Below are positions 1 to 7,242 of a DNA stretch of 27,371 bases, piece after piece. Source of the DNA: SG8-41 sp036555615 (GTDB lineage: Bacteria; Pseudomonadota; Gammaproteobacteria; Burkholderiales; SG8-41). Location: contig DATBKZ010000080.1 of NCBI GenBank assembly GCA_036555615.1, positions 1-27,371 on the forward strand. The letters run 5' to 3'. The number at the start of each line of letters is the position of its first letter. Within the stretch, counting starts at the first letter, position 1. A model generated the notes under the pieces. The model had not been told where the DNA came from. It did no database searches and saw nothing but the letters and a program-made list of their open reading frames with translations. The translations under genes were made by a program, and so were the position numbers.

Positions 1-3
1 CTG

Positions 4-9
4 TATAAT
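4..9 (+). promoter_or_regulatory. Probable -10 box of the rpsF operon promoter
   Basis: A perfect TATAAT hexamer lies at the very start of the window, about 115 bases before rpsF. Transcription would begin near base 16, just before the first leader hairpin. The -35 element would lie outside the window, so the call rests on the hexamer, its position and the long structured leader behind it. Confidence 0.5.
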
Positions 10-19
10 CCGCGCCTTC

Positions 20-106
20 ATGATTTCGGCCGGATGCCGGAATCATCATCCTTGCCTCACCGCGTGCAGCGTGCGGGAGGCTTGGGGATCCTGGATACAG
101 GAGCCC
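20..106 (+). promoter_or_regulatory. Structured 5' leader of the rpsF operon (three consecutive hairpins)
   Basis: Three stem-loops follow one another in the untranslated leader. Hairpin 1 pairs 20-30 with 36-46 (11 pairs including one G-U, loop CGGAT). Hairpin 2 pairs 54-63 with 73-81 (9 pairs with a bulged A59). Hairpin 3 pairs 89-93 with 98-102 around a GATA loop and is extended by GGG/CCC beyond one mismatch. It is known that the S6:S18 complex binds a structured element in rpsF leaders of many bacteria and represses its own operon, so a ribosomal-protein autoregulatory leader is the natural reading. The pairing is seen directly; the ligand is inferred from position. Confidence 0.5.
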
Positions 107-129
107 TTAACCCATAAGGAGAAATGCCG

Positions 130-525
130 ATGCGGCATTACGAGATCGTTTTTATCGTTCATCCGGACCAGAGCGAGCAGGTCCCGGGCATGGTCGAGCG
201 CTACCGCCAGATGGTCACCGGCCGGAGCGGGAAGATCCATCGCCTGGAGGACTGGGGCCGGCGCCAGCTCGCTTTTCCCATCCAGAAGGTTCACAAGGCG
301 CACTACGTTCTGATGAACGTCGAGTGCGACGGCGAGACGCTGAATGAGCTCGATCACGCATTCAAGTTCAACGACGCAGTGCTGCGCCATCTCATCGTGA
401 AGATGGGGGGCGCGGTGTCGGCGCCCTCGCCGATGATGAAGGAAGAAAAATCGAGGTCCTTGACCTCCGTCGAGGAAGGCGTCAAGCCGGCACCGGCGGC
501 GGAAGAGCCGGCCGCCCAAACTTGA
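130..525 (+). CDS. rpsF: 30S ribosomal protein S6
   Basis: Small-subunit protein S6, which binds the 16S rRNA platform as a heterodimer with S18. The protein opens with MRHYEIVFIVHPDQSEQV, the typical S6 first strand, and ends in an acidic, Ala/Pro/Glu-rich tail (about residues 96-131), a common poorly conserved S6 extension. Two ATGs are available, at 124 and 130. The Shine-Dalgarno AAGGAG at 116-121 is only 2 bases from the first but 8 from the second, and the second gives the usual family start, so 130 is chosen (131 aa). It is the first gene of the rpsF-priB-rpsR-rplI operon. Its TGA stop overlaps the TTG start of priB by four bases (TTGA), suggesting translational coupling. Confidence 0.96.
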   Translation: MRHYEIVFIVHPDQSEQVPGMVERYRQMVTGRSGKIHRLEDWGRRQLAFPIQKVHKAHYVLMNVECDGETLNELDHAFKFNDAVLRHLIVKMGGAVSAPSPMMKEEKSRSLTSVEEGVKPAPAAEEPAAQT

Positions 526-821
526 CAAACGAGGTTGCGCTGACGGGGGAGTTGACCGCCATCGAGCCGCTGCGGTACACCCCCGCCGGCATACCCCTCG
601 TCACCTTCCGGCTGCTGCACCGTTCGCAGCAGGCGGAGTCGGGGCTCAAGCGCCAGGTCGAGTGCGAGGTAAGCGGGGTGGCGATGGCCGAGGTGGCGGT
701 GGCGCTGTCCCATCTCAAGCCGGGGCACGCGGCGCGGGTGAAGGGGTTTCTCAACCGCAAGAGCCGGATGAGCGCACAGTTGGTTCTTCATGCAACGGAA
801 GCGCAGGCAATAAAGGAATAG
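522..821 (+). CDS. priB: Primosomal replication protein N (PriB)
   Basis: Single-stranded-DNA-binding OB-fold protein that, in beta- and gammaproteobacteria, works with PriA and DnaT to reload DnaB at stalled forks. The 99 residues match the family length (about 100). The OB fold is recognisable from the N-terminal strand (NEVALTGELTAIEPLRYTPAG) through the PLVTFRLLHRS segment. The start is a TTG that overlaps the rpsF stop (TTGA), so translation probably depends on coupling. Location between rpsF and rpsR is the classic position of priB, and the downstream dnaB gene is its functional partner. Confidence 0.93.
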   Translation: MTNEVALTGELTAIEPLRYTPAGIPLVTFRLLHRSQQAESGLKRQVECEVSGVAMAEVAVALSHLKPGHAARVKGFLNRKSRMSAQLVLHATEAQAIKE

Positions 822-823
822 TC

Positions 824-1156
824 ATGGCAATGGCACGGTACGGCATGTCGCGAGGCCCCGGTGGCCGGGGCAGAGGCAAAGGCAAGGGCAAGTTCGGCAA
901 GGGCGGAAAAGGCCGCGATACGCGCGGCGGCCGCGGGCAGCTGTTCCGGCGCCGGCGCTTCTGCCGCTTCACGGCGGAGAAGGTGAAGGAGATCGACTAC
1001 AAGGACATCGGAGTGCTGCGGGAATTCGTCAACGAGAACGGCAAGATCATACCGGCGCGCATCACCGGCACGAAGGCGCGCTACCAGCGCCAGTTGAGCG
1101 TCGCGATCCAGCGCGCGCGGTTTCTCGCGCTGCTGCCGTACACGGACCTTCACTGA
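824..1156 (+). CDS. rpsR: 30S ribosomal protein S18 with a long basic Gly-rich N-terminus
   Basis: Ribosomal protein S18, partner of S6 on the 30S platform. The conserved core starts around residue 41 (QLFRRRRFCRFTAEKV) and runs to the end, with the IDYKDIGVLREFV segment and the R-rich C-terminal helix ending near PYTDLH. The start at 824 is preceded by AAAGGA at 812-817 with 6-base spacing; an ATG two codons later (830) is less well placed. The product is 110 aa against 75 in E. coli. The extra residues are an N-terminal low-complexity run of Gly, Lys and Arg (GRGKGKGKFGKGGKGRD). Proteins of beta-proteobacteria often have a modest N-terminal extension, but the Gly/Lys/Arg bias here is striking. 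It is continuous with the core and has no frame problem. Confidence 0.95.
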   Translation: MAMARYGMSRGPGGRGRGKGKGKFGKGGKGRDTRGGRGQLFRRRRFCRFTAEKVKEIDYKDIGVLREFVNENGKIIPARITGTKARYQRQLSVAIQRARFLALLPYTDLH

Positions 1157-1190
1157 CGGGACCGGGTGCGATCGATATGGAGTCATGGCC

Positions 1191-1640
1191 ATGCAAGTGA
1201 TCCTGCTTGAAAAGATCGTGAATCTGGGGGGGCTCGGCGACGTCGTGAAGGTGCGCGCGGGATTCGCGCGCAACTATCTGATCCCTCACGGAAAGGCGAA
1301 ACGCGCCACGCCGGAGAACGTCGCCGAGTTCGAGCGGCGCCGCACGGAGCTGGAACAGGCGCAGGCAGACACGCTCGCCAAGGCCCAGGAGAAAGCCGCC
1401 AAGCTGGACGGCCTGATGGTGCAGGTCACGCAGAAGGCCGGCGTCGACGGCAAGCTCTTCGGTTCCGTCACCAACGTGGACATCTCAGAGGCGCTGAAGG
1501 CGCAGGGCTTCGAGGTTCCGAAAGCCGCGATTCGCATGCCCCAGGGCCCCCTCAAGACGGTCGGCGATCACCCTATCCGCATCGCGCTGCATGCCGACGT
1601 CGTGGTCACGATCACCGTTTCAGTGCTCGGAGAGCAATAG
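1191..1640 (+). CDS. rplI: 50S ribosomal protein L9
   Basis: Large-subunit protein L9, with the N-terminal domain that binds 23S rRNA (MQVILLEKIVNLGGLGDVV, then the GFARNYLIPHGKA signature near residues 25-37), a long connecting helix and a C-terminal domain. The start at 1191 gives 149 aa, exactly the E. coli length. GGAG at 1179-1182 stands 8 bases before it, whereas an upstream in-frame ATG at 1185 would be only 2 bases away. It is the last gene of the ribosomal operon and is followed by a strong terminator. Confidence 0.96.
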   Translation: MQVILLEKIVNLGGLGDVVKVRAGFARNYLIPHGKAKRATPENVAEFERRRTELEQAQADTLAKAQEKAAKLDGLMVQVTQKAGVDGKLFGSVTNVDISEALKAQGFEVPKAAIRMPQGPLKTVGDHPIRIALHADVVVTITVSVLGEQ

Positions 1641-1698
1641 CGAGCAACGCGCAGAGCGTTACGCTTATGCGTTCATTCGAAACGAAAATATTTTTCTG

Positions 1699-1728
1699 AA
1701 AAAAGGGCTGGCACCAGCCCTTTTTTTT
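1699..1728 (+). terminator. Rho-independent terminator after rplI
   Basis: GGGCT at 1705-1709 pairs with AGCCC at 1716-1720, possibly extended inward by G-C pairs, and is followed by eight T residues (1721-1728). A run of six A residues precedes the stem, lengthening it by A-U pairs and giving the opposite strand a U-tract as well, so it may work in both directions. It closes the rpsF-priB-rpsR-rplI transcript. Confidence 0.9.
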
Positions 1729-1746
1729 ATGTAGATTGCCAATTCG

Positions 1747-1775
1747 TCGCGCGGCTCCCGCGCGAAGATTTTTTT
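1747..1775 (+). terminator. Second intrinsic terminator or attenuator, upstream of dnaB
   Basis: A perfect 8-bp GC-rich stem (TCGCGCGG at 1747-1754, CCGCGCGA at 1758-1765, loop CTC) is followed by AGA and seven T residues (1769-1775). It has all the parts of an intrinsic terminator, yet it lies only 40 bases before dnaB and 18 bases after the rplI terminator. Either it is a tandem back-up terminator or it sits in the dnaB leader and attenuates it. Confidence 0.75.
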
Positions 1776-1815
1776 CCGACACCACACGCACAGCGAGACA
1801 GCGGCGGCACGCGGC

Positions 1816-3210
1816 ATGGCCCAGGCCCAGGTTACCTCGATCGTCAAGGACGCCCAGGTCGAGGCAGCGCGGATCCCGCCGCAGTCGATCGAAGCCGAGC
1901 AGTCGGTGCTCGGCGGGCTGCTGCTCGACAACTCGGCCTGGGACCGGATCGCCGACCTGATCGTCGAGCACGATTTCTACCGCGCCGATCACCGGCTGAT
2001 CTTCCAGCACATCGGCGCGCTGATCGAGCACGGCAAGCCGGCCGATACGCTCACCGTCGCCGAAAGCCTCGAGAGGAGCGGCAGCCTCGGCGAGATCGGC
2101 GGGCATTCGTACCTGGCGTCGCTGTCGCTGAACACCCCGAGCGCGGCCAATATCCGGCGTTACGCCGAGATCGTGCGCGAGCGCTCGGTCATGCGGCAGC
2201 TCGCCGCGGTCGGCGCCGAGATCGCGGATTCCGCGTTCAGCCCCGGCGGCCGGACGGCAGGAGAGCTGCTCGATTCAGCCGAGGGGCGCGTCTTCGAGAT
2301 CGCCGAGGCGAGCAACCGCGGCAAGCAGGGCTTCCTCGGGATCGACGAGCTCGCGGCGCGGGTCGTCACCCGCATGGACGAGCTGTATCACGCCGAGAAC
2401 GCGAGCGACATCACCGGCATCCCGACCGGCTTCACCGACCTCGACCAGAAGACGGCGGGCCTGCAGCCCGGAGACCTCATCATCGTCGCCGGCAGACCAA
2501 GCATGGGCAAGACGGCGCTTGCCTTGAACATCGCCGAGCACGTTGGCATCGATTTCGGGCTGCCGGTCGCGGTCTACAGCATGGAGATGAGCGGGGAGCA
2601 GGTGGCGATGCGGATGCTCGGGTCGATTGCGCGCGTGAGCCAGCACAAGATCCGCACCGGCCGCGTGGAGGAAAACGACTGGGCGAACGTGACCGCCGGG
2701 CTCGCCAAGCTGCAGAACGCCAATATCTACATCGACGAGAGCGGGGCGTTGAACCCCCTGGAGCTTCGCGCGCGGGCGCGCCGGCTCTACCGCCAGTGCG
2801 GGAAGCTGGGGTTGGTGGTCGTCGATTACCTGCAGCTCATGTCCGCATCCCGCGGCGACAACGAGAATCGCGCGACGGAGCTCTCCGAGATCTCGCGCTC
2901 GCTGAAGGCGCTGGCAAAGGAATTGCACGTGCCGATCGTCGCGCTCTCGCAGCTCAATCGCGGCGTGGAATCGCGCACCGACCGGCGCCCGCTGATGTCG
3001 GACCTGCGCGAGTCCGGGGCGATCGAGCAGGATGCCGACCTGATCCTCTTCATTTACCGCGACGAGGTATACCGTCCCGACACGCCGGACAAGGGCATCG
3101 CCGAGATCATCATCGGCAAGCAGCGCAACGGGCCGATCGGCACCGTGAAGCTGACCTTCCGCGGCGAGTTCACGCGCTTCGAGAATTTCGCCGATCCCGG
3201 CCGCTTCTGA
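1816..3210 (+). CDS. dnaB: Replicative DNA helicase DnaB
   Basis: Hexameric 5'-3' helicase that unwinds the replication fork and recruits primase. The 464 residues match the family length. The N-terminal helical domain (about 18-120) begins with PPQSIEAEQSVLGGLLLD. The RecA-like domain has Walker A GRPSMGKT at 226-233 and Walker B VVVDYLQLM at 334-342, then the SQLNRGVESR arginine-finger region near 378-387 and the SDLRESGAIEQDAD segment. There is no intein. The start has no clear Shine-Dalgarno, but it is the only candidate that keeps the normal N-terminus. It follows rplI, the usual order in this group, but behind two terminator-like hairpins. It converges on the PhoH-like gene with 3 bases between the two stop codons. 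Confidence 0.96.
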   Translation: MAQAQVTSIVKDAQVEAARIPPQSIEAEQSVLGGLLLDNSAWDRIADLIVEHDFYRADHRLIFQHIGALIEHGKPADTLTVAESLERSGSLGEIGGHSYLASLSLNTPSAANIRRYAEIVRERSVMRQLAAVGAEIADSAFSPGGRTAGELLDSAEGRVFEIAEASNRGKQGFLGIDELAARVVTRMDELYHAENASDITGIPTGFTDLDQKTAGLQPGDLIIVAGRPSMGKTALALNIAEHVGIDFGLPVAVYSMEMSGEQVAMRMLGSIARVSQHKIRTGRVEENDWANVTAGLAKLQNANIYIDESGALNPLELRARARRLYRQCGKLGLVVVDYLQLMSASRGDNENRATELSEISRSLKALAKELHVPIVALSQLNRGVESRTDRRPLMSDLRESGAIEQDADLILFIYRDEVYRPDTPDKGIAEIIIGKQRNGPIGTVKLTFRGEFTRFENFADPGRF

Positions 3211-3213
3211 GCT

Positions 3214-4650
3214 TTACAGCGCCTCGGCGGCATGATCCGCCAGGCGCGAGCGCTCCCCGCGCGTCAGCGTGACGTGCGCGCTGTGGGGCCAGCCCTTCAT
3301 GCGATCCACGACGTAGGTGAGCCCCGAGCTGCCCTCGGTGAGGTAGGGCGTGTCGATCTGGGCGATGTTGCCGAGGCACACGACCTTCGTGCCGGGGCCC
3401 GCGCGCGTGATGAGGGTCTTCATCTGCTTGGGCGTCAGGTTCTGCGCCTCGTCGATGATCAGGTACTTGTGGATGAAGGTACGCCCGCGCATGAAGTTGA
3501 GCGACTTGACCTTGATGCGCGAGCGGATGAGATCCCGGGTCGCGGCCCGCCCCCATTCGCCCGCCTCGTCGTCGGTCTTGTTGAGGACATCCAGGTTGTC
3601 CTCGAGCGCGCCCATCCACGGGTTCATCTTTTCCTCCTCGGTACCGGGGAGGAAGCCGATGTCTTCGCCCACCGGCACCGTGACCCGCGTCATGATGATC
3701 TCGGTGTAGATCTTGTGCTCCAGCGTCTGCATCAGGCCGGCGGCGAGCGTGAGCAGCGTCTTGCCGGTGCCGGCCTGGCCGAGGAGCGTCACGAAATCGA
3801 TCTGCGGGTTCATCAGGGCATTCAACGCGAAGTTCTGCTCGCGGTTGCGCGCGGTGATGCCCCACACGTTATGGCGCTGGCCCGCATAGTCGCGCAGCGT
3901 GGCGAGGACCGCGGTCTTCCCGCTCACCTCCTTCACCTGGGCGTGGAACGGGCGCTCGGCTTCGAGGTAGACGAACTCGTTCACGAGCAGCTCGCGGCAC
4001 AGGGGGCCGTGCAGGCGGTAGTAGGTTTGTCCGGACTGCTGCCACGACTCCATGTCGCGGCCGTGAGTCTCCCAGAAATTCCCCGGCAGCTCGCGGGAGC
4101 CGGTGTAGAGGAGGTCGGTATCCTCGAGCACCTTGTCATTGAAGTAGTCCTCCGCCGCCAGTCCCAGCGCACGCGCCTTGATGCGCATGTTGATGTCCTT
4201 GGTGACCAGGATCACCTGGCGCTGGGGGTGCCGCTCCTGGAGGTGCTTGACGACCGCGAGCACCTGGTTGTCGGACTTCCCGGCGGCGAGACCGGCGGGT
4301 ATGTCGCCGTTGATGGACTCGGTTTGCAGGAACAGTCGCCCGGTTGCGGTCTTGTCGCCGTGGATGGCAAGCGCGATGCCCGCGGCGATCGCCTCGTCCC
4401 AACGCCCGATCATCTCGTCGAGGAAACGGCTCGCCTGGCGCGCGTTGCGCGCGACCTCCGATACGCCCTGCTTGTTGTGGTCGAGCTCCTCGAGCGTCGC
4501 CATGGGAATGTAGAGGTCGTGCTCCTCGAACCGGAACAGGCTCGTGGGATCGTGCATCAGCACGTTGGTGTCGAGCACGAAGAGCTTGGCAGCGGAGGGA
4601 AAGCGGGCGACGACGGACGAGGGCGCGGAGGCGGTCTTGCGTTGGGTCAT
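3214..4650 (-). CDS. PhoH family ATPase with N-terminal PIN domain (PhoH2/YlaK type)
   Basis: Fusion of a PIN-type endoribonuclease domain (about residues 22-180; FVLDTNVLMHDP carries the first catalytic Asp, with further acidic residues in EELDHNK) and a PhoH P-loop ATPase domain (about 270-478). Walker A is GQAGTGKT at 291-298 and Walker B LIIDEAQN at 397-404. PhoH2 proteins of this architecture are described as RNA helicase/RNases, probably acting in RNA turnover. The 478-residue length is usual for the family. It is the last gene of the minus-strand group; its ATG lies one base after the bcp stop (TGATATG), so the two are probably co-translated. It is not the single-domain E. coli PhoH. 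Confidence 0.92.
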   Translation of the reverse strand: MTQRKTASAPSSVVARFPSAAKLFVLDTNVLMHDPTSLFRFEEHDLYIPMATLEELDHNKQGVSEVARNARQASRFLDEMIGRWDEAIAAGIALAIHGDKTATGRLFLQTESINGDIPAGLAAGKSDNQVLAVVKHLQERHPQRQVILVTKDINMRIKARALGLAAEDYFNDKVLEDTDLLYTGSRELPGNFWETHGRDMESWQQSGQTYYRLHGPLCRELLVNEFVYLEAERPFHAQVKEVSGKTAVLATLRDYAGQRHNVWGITARNREQNFALNALMNPQIDFVTLLGQAGTGKTLLTLAAGLMQTLEHKIYTEIIMTRVTVPVGEDIGFLPGTEEEKMNPWMGALEDNLDVLNKTDDEAGEWGRAATRDLIRSRIKVKSLNFMRGRTFIHKYLIIDEAQNLTPKQMKTLITRAGPGTKVVCLGNIAQIDTPYLTEGSSGLTYVVDRMKGWPHSAHVTLTRGERSRLADHAAEAL

Positions 4651-4651
4651 A

Positions 4652-5110
4652 TCATCTCAGTGTCTTCATGAACTCGAGCACCTCCTGCGCGTGGCCCGGA
4701 ACCCGGACCCCGCGCCACTCGCGGCGCACGATCCCCCTGGCGTCGATGGCGAACGTGCTGCGCTCGATGCCCCGCACCTTTCTGCCATACATGGTTTTCA
4801 TTTTGATGACGCCGTAGAGCTTGCAGGCCTGCTCCTCCTCGTCGGAGAGGAGATCGAAGGGGAATTTCATCCTGGCCTTGAATGCCTCGTGCGACTTGAT
4901 GCTGTCGCGCGAAATCCCGTAGATCTCGCAGTCGAGCTTCTGGAAACCCGCATGTAGATCGCGAAAGTTCTGGCCTTCCATCGTGCAGCCCGGGGTATTG
5001 TCCTTGGGGTAGAAATACAGCACGAGCGGCGCGCCCTTGGCGCGGGATAGGCGGAAGATCTTGCCACCGGTAGCGGGTAATTCGAAGTCGGGTGCAGGCT
5101 GGTCGAGCAT
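4652..5110 (-). CDS. bcp: Thioredoxin-dependent peroxiredoxin, Bcp/PrxQ type
   Basis: Peroxiredoxin that reduces H2O2 and organic hydroperoxides using thioredoxin. The thioredoxin-fold start APDFELPATGGK is followed by VLYFYPKDNTPGCTMEG, whose TPGCT holds the peroxidatic Cys. The usual E. coli resolving Cys five residues later is absent (EGQNF instead), so the enzyme either uses another Cys, such as the one in KLDCEIYGIS, or works as a 1-Cys type. The ATG at 5110 gives 152 aa with a family-like start and has GGGGAGGA about 13 bases upstream, a rather long spacing. A TTG at 5152 would add 14 non-conserved residues and cannot be excluded. It sits between the ArnD-like gene and the PhoH-like gene on the same strand. 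Confidence 0.93.
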   Translation of the reverse strand: MLDQPAPDFELPATGGKIFRLSRAKGAPLVLYFYPKDNTPGCTMEGQNFRDLHAGFQKLDCEIYGISRDSIKSHEAFKARMKFPFDLLSDEEEQACKLYGVIKMKTMYGRKVRGIERSTFAIDARGIVRREWRGVRVPGHAQEVLEFMKTLR

Positions 5111-5245
5111 TCGGCTGAGCGGTTCCTCCCCGCACTCGGATTTTTCGGACAATGGTGACGGAAACCGCCGCCATGCGCAAGCGCGCGGCGAGTGGCCTGC
5201 ACGAGGCCAAAACCTGCGAAACGAACACCGTTCACCACGCGCAAT

Positions 5246-6145
5246 TCACGGGTCGCGACCCGCGGCATCCAGGAGGAACTCCTCGCCCTCGGCCGCAACG
5301 GAGTCCGCCGCCGCGCCAGGTGCCGGCAGCGCGACACTGCGTCGCGGCAGGCGGGCAAGATCGAGCCCGACCGCATAATCGCGCAGCGCGACCACCTGGT
5401 AGCCGAGCGCCTGCCAGCCGGCGATCAGCGCACGCAGCGCGGGCGCGAACACCGTTCCTTCGACTTCGGCACGAGCCGCGAAGACATGGCCGGTCGACGA
5501 CGGCTCGCGGCTTGCTTCGAGCAGGTGCTGCACCGCTTCGTCGGGCGAGTTGCCTCCGGCCAGCAGCTCATCGAGCGTGGGCAGCGTCGTCGGCAGCTGC
5601 GGGCAGGCAACGAGCTCGCCCCGGACAACAGGGATGAACGGGCCGGTTCCGCGCGTGTCCGACCCGTGCCGGAAGCCCAACCGCTGCAGGTAGCGGAAGG
5701 CGTAGCGATTCATGCGCCATCCCGGCGCGCCATGGGTGAGGGCCGGCGCGCCGAAAATCTCCTCGTAGCGCTCGCGGGCGCGCCGCATTGCTGCCGCCGT
5801 CCCCGCTTCGCCTGCCGCTGCGATGCGCTTCAGCCAGCCGACGCGGTCGTGCGCCAGGATGCCGGCCTCGTGCCCCTCCACAGCAACCGAGCGCATGGCG
5901 TCCGCGCCGCGCCTGCCGATATCGGCGCCGGGCAGCAGCGTGCCGGAGAGCAGAGCGGCAAGACCGTAGCATCTCAGCCGCGGCACGCGCGGCAGGCTCC
6001 CGAGCGCGCGCCCGGAGTGGTCGGGCCCGAGGCTGAACAGAAACGTTGCGCTTGCGCCCGCCTCCTTGAGGATCCCCGCGAGCCGCGGGACGGCTTCGCG
6101 CGTGCCGCGCAGGGTGGCAACCTCGACGCGCAGGCCGAGCTTCAC
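5246..6145 (-). CDS. ArnD-like polysaccharide deacetylase homologue lacking the catalytic residues
   Basis: A 299-residue NodB-fold protein that aligns end to end with ArnD, the undecaprenyl-phospho-formamido-arabinose deformylase of lipid A modification. Shared features are LRVEVATLRGTREAVPRL at the start, LSGTLLPGADIG, APGWRMN, TTLPTLDELL and RAEVEG. However, the metal and catalytic positions differ. ArnD IDVDT is VEVAT here (residues 7-11), the two His of LHAWDH are Leu97 and Arg101 in ILAHDR, and the His of IHAEVEG is Arg. It is therefore probably not a canonical deformylase. The GTG start at 6145 overlaps the mnmH stop (GTGA), implying coupling; a longer reading frame upstream lies inside mnmH and is not real. 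No other arn genes are nearby. Confidence 0.85.
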   Translation of the reverse strand: MKLGLRVEVATLRGTREAVPRLAGILKEAGASATFLFSLGPDHSGRALGSLPRVPRLRCYGLAALLSGTLLPGADIGRRGADAMRSVAVEGHEAGILAHDRVGWLKRIAAAGEAGTAAAMRRARERYEEIFGAPALTHGAPGWRMNRYAFRYLQRLGFRHGSDTRGTGPFIPVVRGELVACPQLPTTLPTLDELLAGGNSPDEAVQHLLEASREPSSTGHVFAARAEVEGTVFAPALRALIAGWQALGYQVVALRDYAVGLDLARLPRRSVALPAPGAAADSVAAEGEEFLLDAAGRDP

Positions 6146-7221
6146 GAGTCCTCGGCCTCGAGGCAGCGGCGGGCGAGCGCGGCGAACGCCGCATCGTTCA
6201 CCCGGTCGAGCGCGAGCTTCAGCGCTTGCGGCAGCCTGGCGTAATGCTTGCCGGTGGAGCGGGTGTAGGCCGGATCGTAATGCCGCACCAGCAGCTCGAC
6301 GATGAGCTTGTCCCAGCGTCGCGCGAGCGCGAGCTCCCGCCACTTCGCGATGACGGCGTAGCCGTGCAGAGGCAGCAGGCACTCCAGTCGCTCAACCAGC
6401 GCTTCGCCCCGGTCAAAAAAATGCGCATATTCCTGCTTGAGGAGCTCGACCCGCGCGGCGTCCGGCGCTTCCAGCACGATGCATTCGGCCGCCCACATGG
6501 CCGCGATCAGCGCCTCCGGCACGCGCAGAACGCCGATCTTTCTGCTTTCGGCCTCGACATACACGGGGCGCTTGCGGTCGAATGCTTGCAGCGCCGCCCA
6601 TACCTGGCTCTCGAACATCTTCTGCGTCGGCTGCGGGGCGTGCGGCAGCTCCCCGAGCACCGAGCCGCGGTGCGCGGCCAGTGCCTCCAGGTCGAGCACC
6701 TGCCCGCCCGCTTCCCCGATCGCGCGCAGCAGGCGGCTTTTTCCACTGCCGGTGAGACCGCACACCACGCGCAGCCGCAAGCGGCGCGGCAGTCGCTCGA
6801 GGTCCGCGACGACTGCGCGGCGATAGGCGCGGTAGCCGCCGTCGAGCCGGCCCACCTTCCAGCCAACCTGGTGCAGCACGTGGGCGAACGCGCCGCTGCG
6901 CTCGCCGCCGCGCCAGCAGTACACGAGCGGGCGCCATTCGCGCGGCCGGTCGAGAAAGCGCTCGGCGAGATGCCGCGCGATGCTGGCGCTCACGAGCGCC
7001 GCGCCGATCTTTTTCGCTTCGAAGGCGGAGCGCTGCTTGTAGATCGTCCCAACGCGCGCGCGCTCGGCGTCGTCGAGAGCGGGGCAGTTGATCGCCCCGG
7101 GAACATGGTCTTCGGCGAATTCTCCCTCGGAACGAACGTCGATGACCTCGTCAAAGTGGGAGAGTTGTGCTACGGTTGCCGTCGCTGGTCCTCGCGCGGG
7201 AATGCTTTTTTTTGCGTGCAT
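6142..7221 (-). CDS. mnmH: tRNA 2-selenouridine synthase (MnmH/SelU)
   Basis: Replaces sulfur by selenium in the wobble 2-thiouridine of Lys, Glu and Gln tRNAs, using selenophosphate made by SelD. The N-terminal rhodanese domain (about 15-135) carries the catalytic Cys102 in CWRGGERSG. The C-terminal P-loop domain starts with GLTGSGKS at 155-162 and extends through VYVEAESRKIG. Length (359) is close to E. coli YbbB (364). It is the first gene of the minus-strand group and divides a 21-bp gap with selD, its selenium donor enzyme, so the two functions are physically paired. The Shine-Dalgarno is weak. Confidence 0.96.
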   Translation of the reverse strand: MHAKKSIPARGPATATVAQLSHFDEVIDVRSEGEFAEDHVPGAINCPALDDAERARVGTIYKQRSAFEAKKIGAALVSASIARHLAERFLDRPREWRPLVYCWRGGERSGAFAHVLHQVGWKVGRLDGGYRAYRRAVVADLERLPRRLRLRVVCGLTGSGKSRLLRAIGEAGGQVLDLEALAAHRGSVLGELPHAPQPTQKMFESQVWAALQAFDRKRPVYVEAESRKIGVLRVPEALIAAMWAAECIVLEAPDAARVELLKQEYAHFFDRGEALVERLECLLPLHGYAVIAKWRELALARRWDKLIVELLVRHYDPAYTRSTGKHYARLPQALKLALDRVNDAAFAALARRCLEAEDS

Positions 7222-7242
7222 CAGCCTAGTTTACGGGAAATC

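Noticed and set aside
3232..4671. Long open frame of 479 codons on the plus strand
   Set aside because: It is exactly antisense to the PIN-PhoH gene; its sequence is biased, with no family features. High GC produces such shadows.
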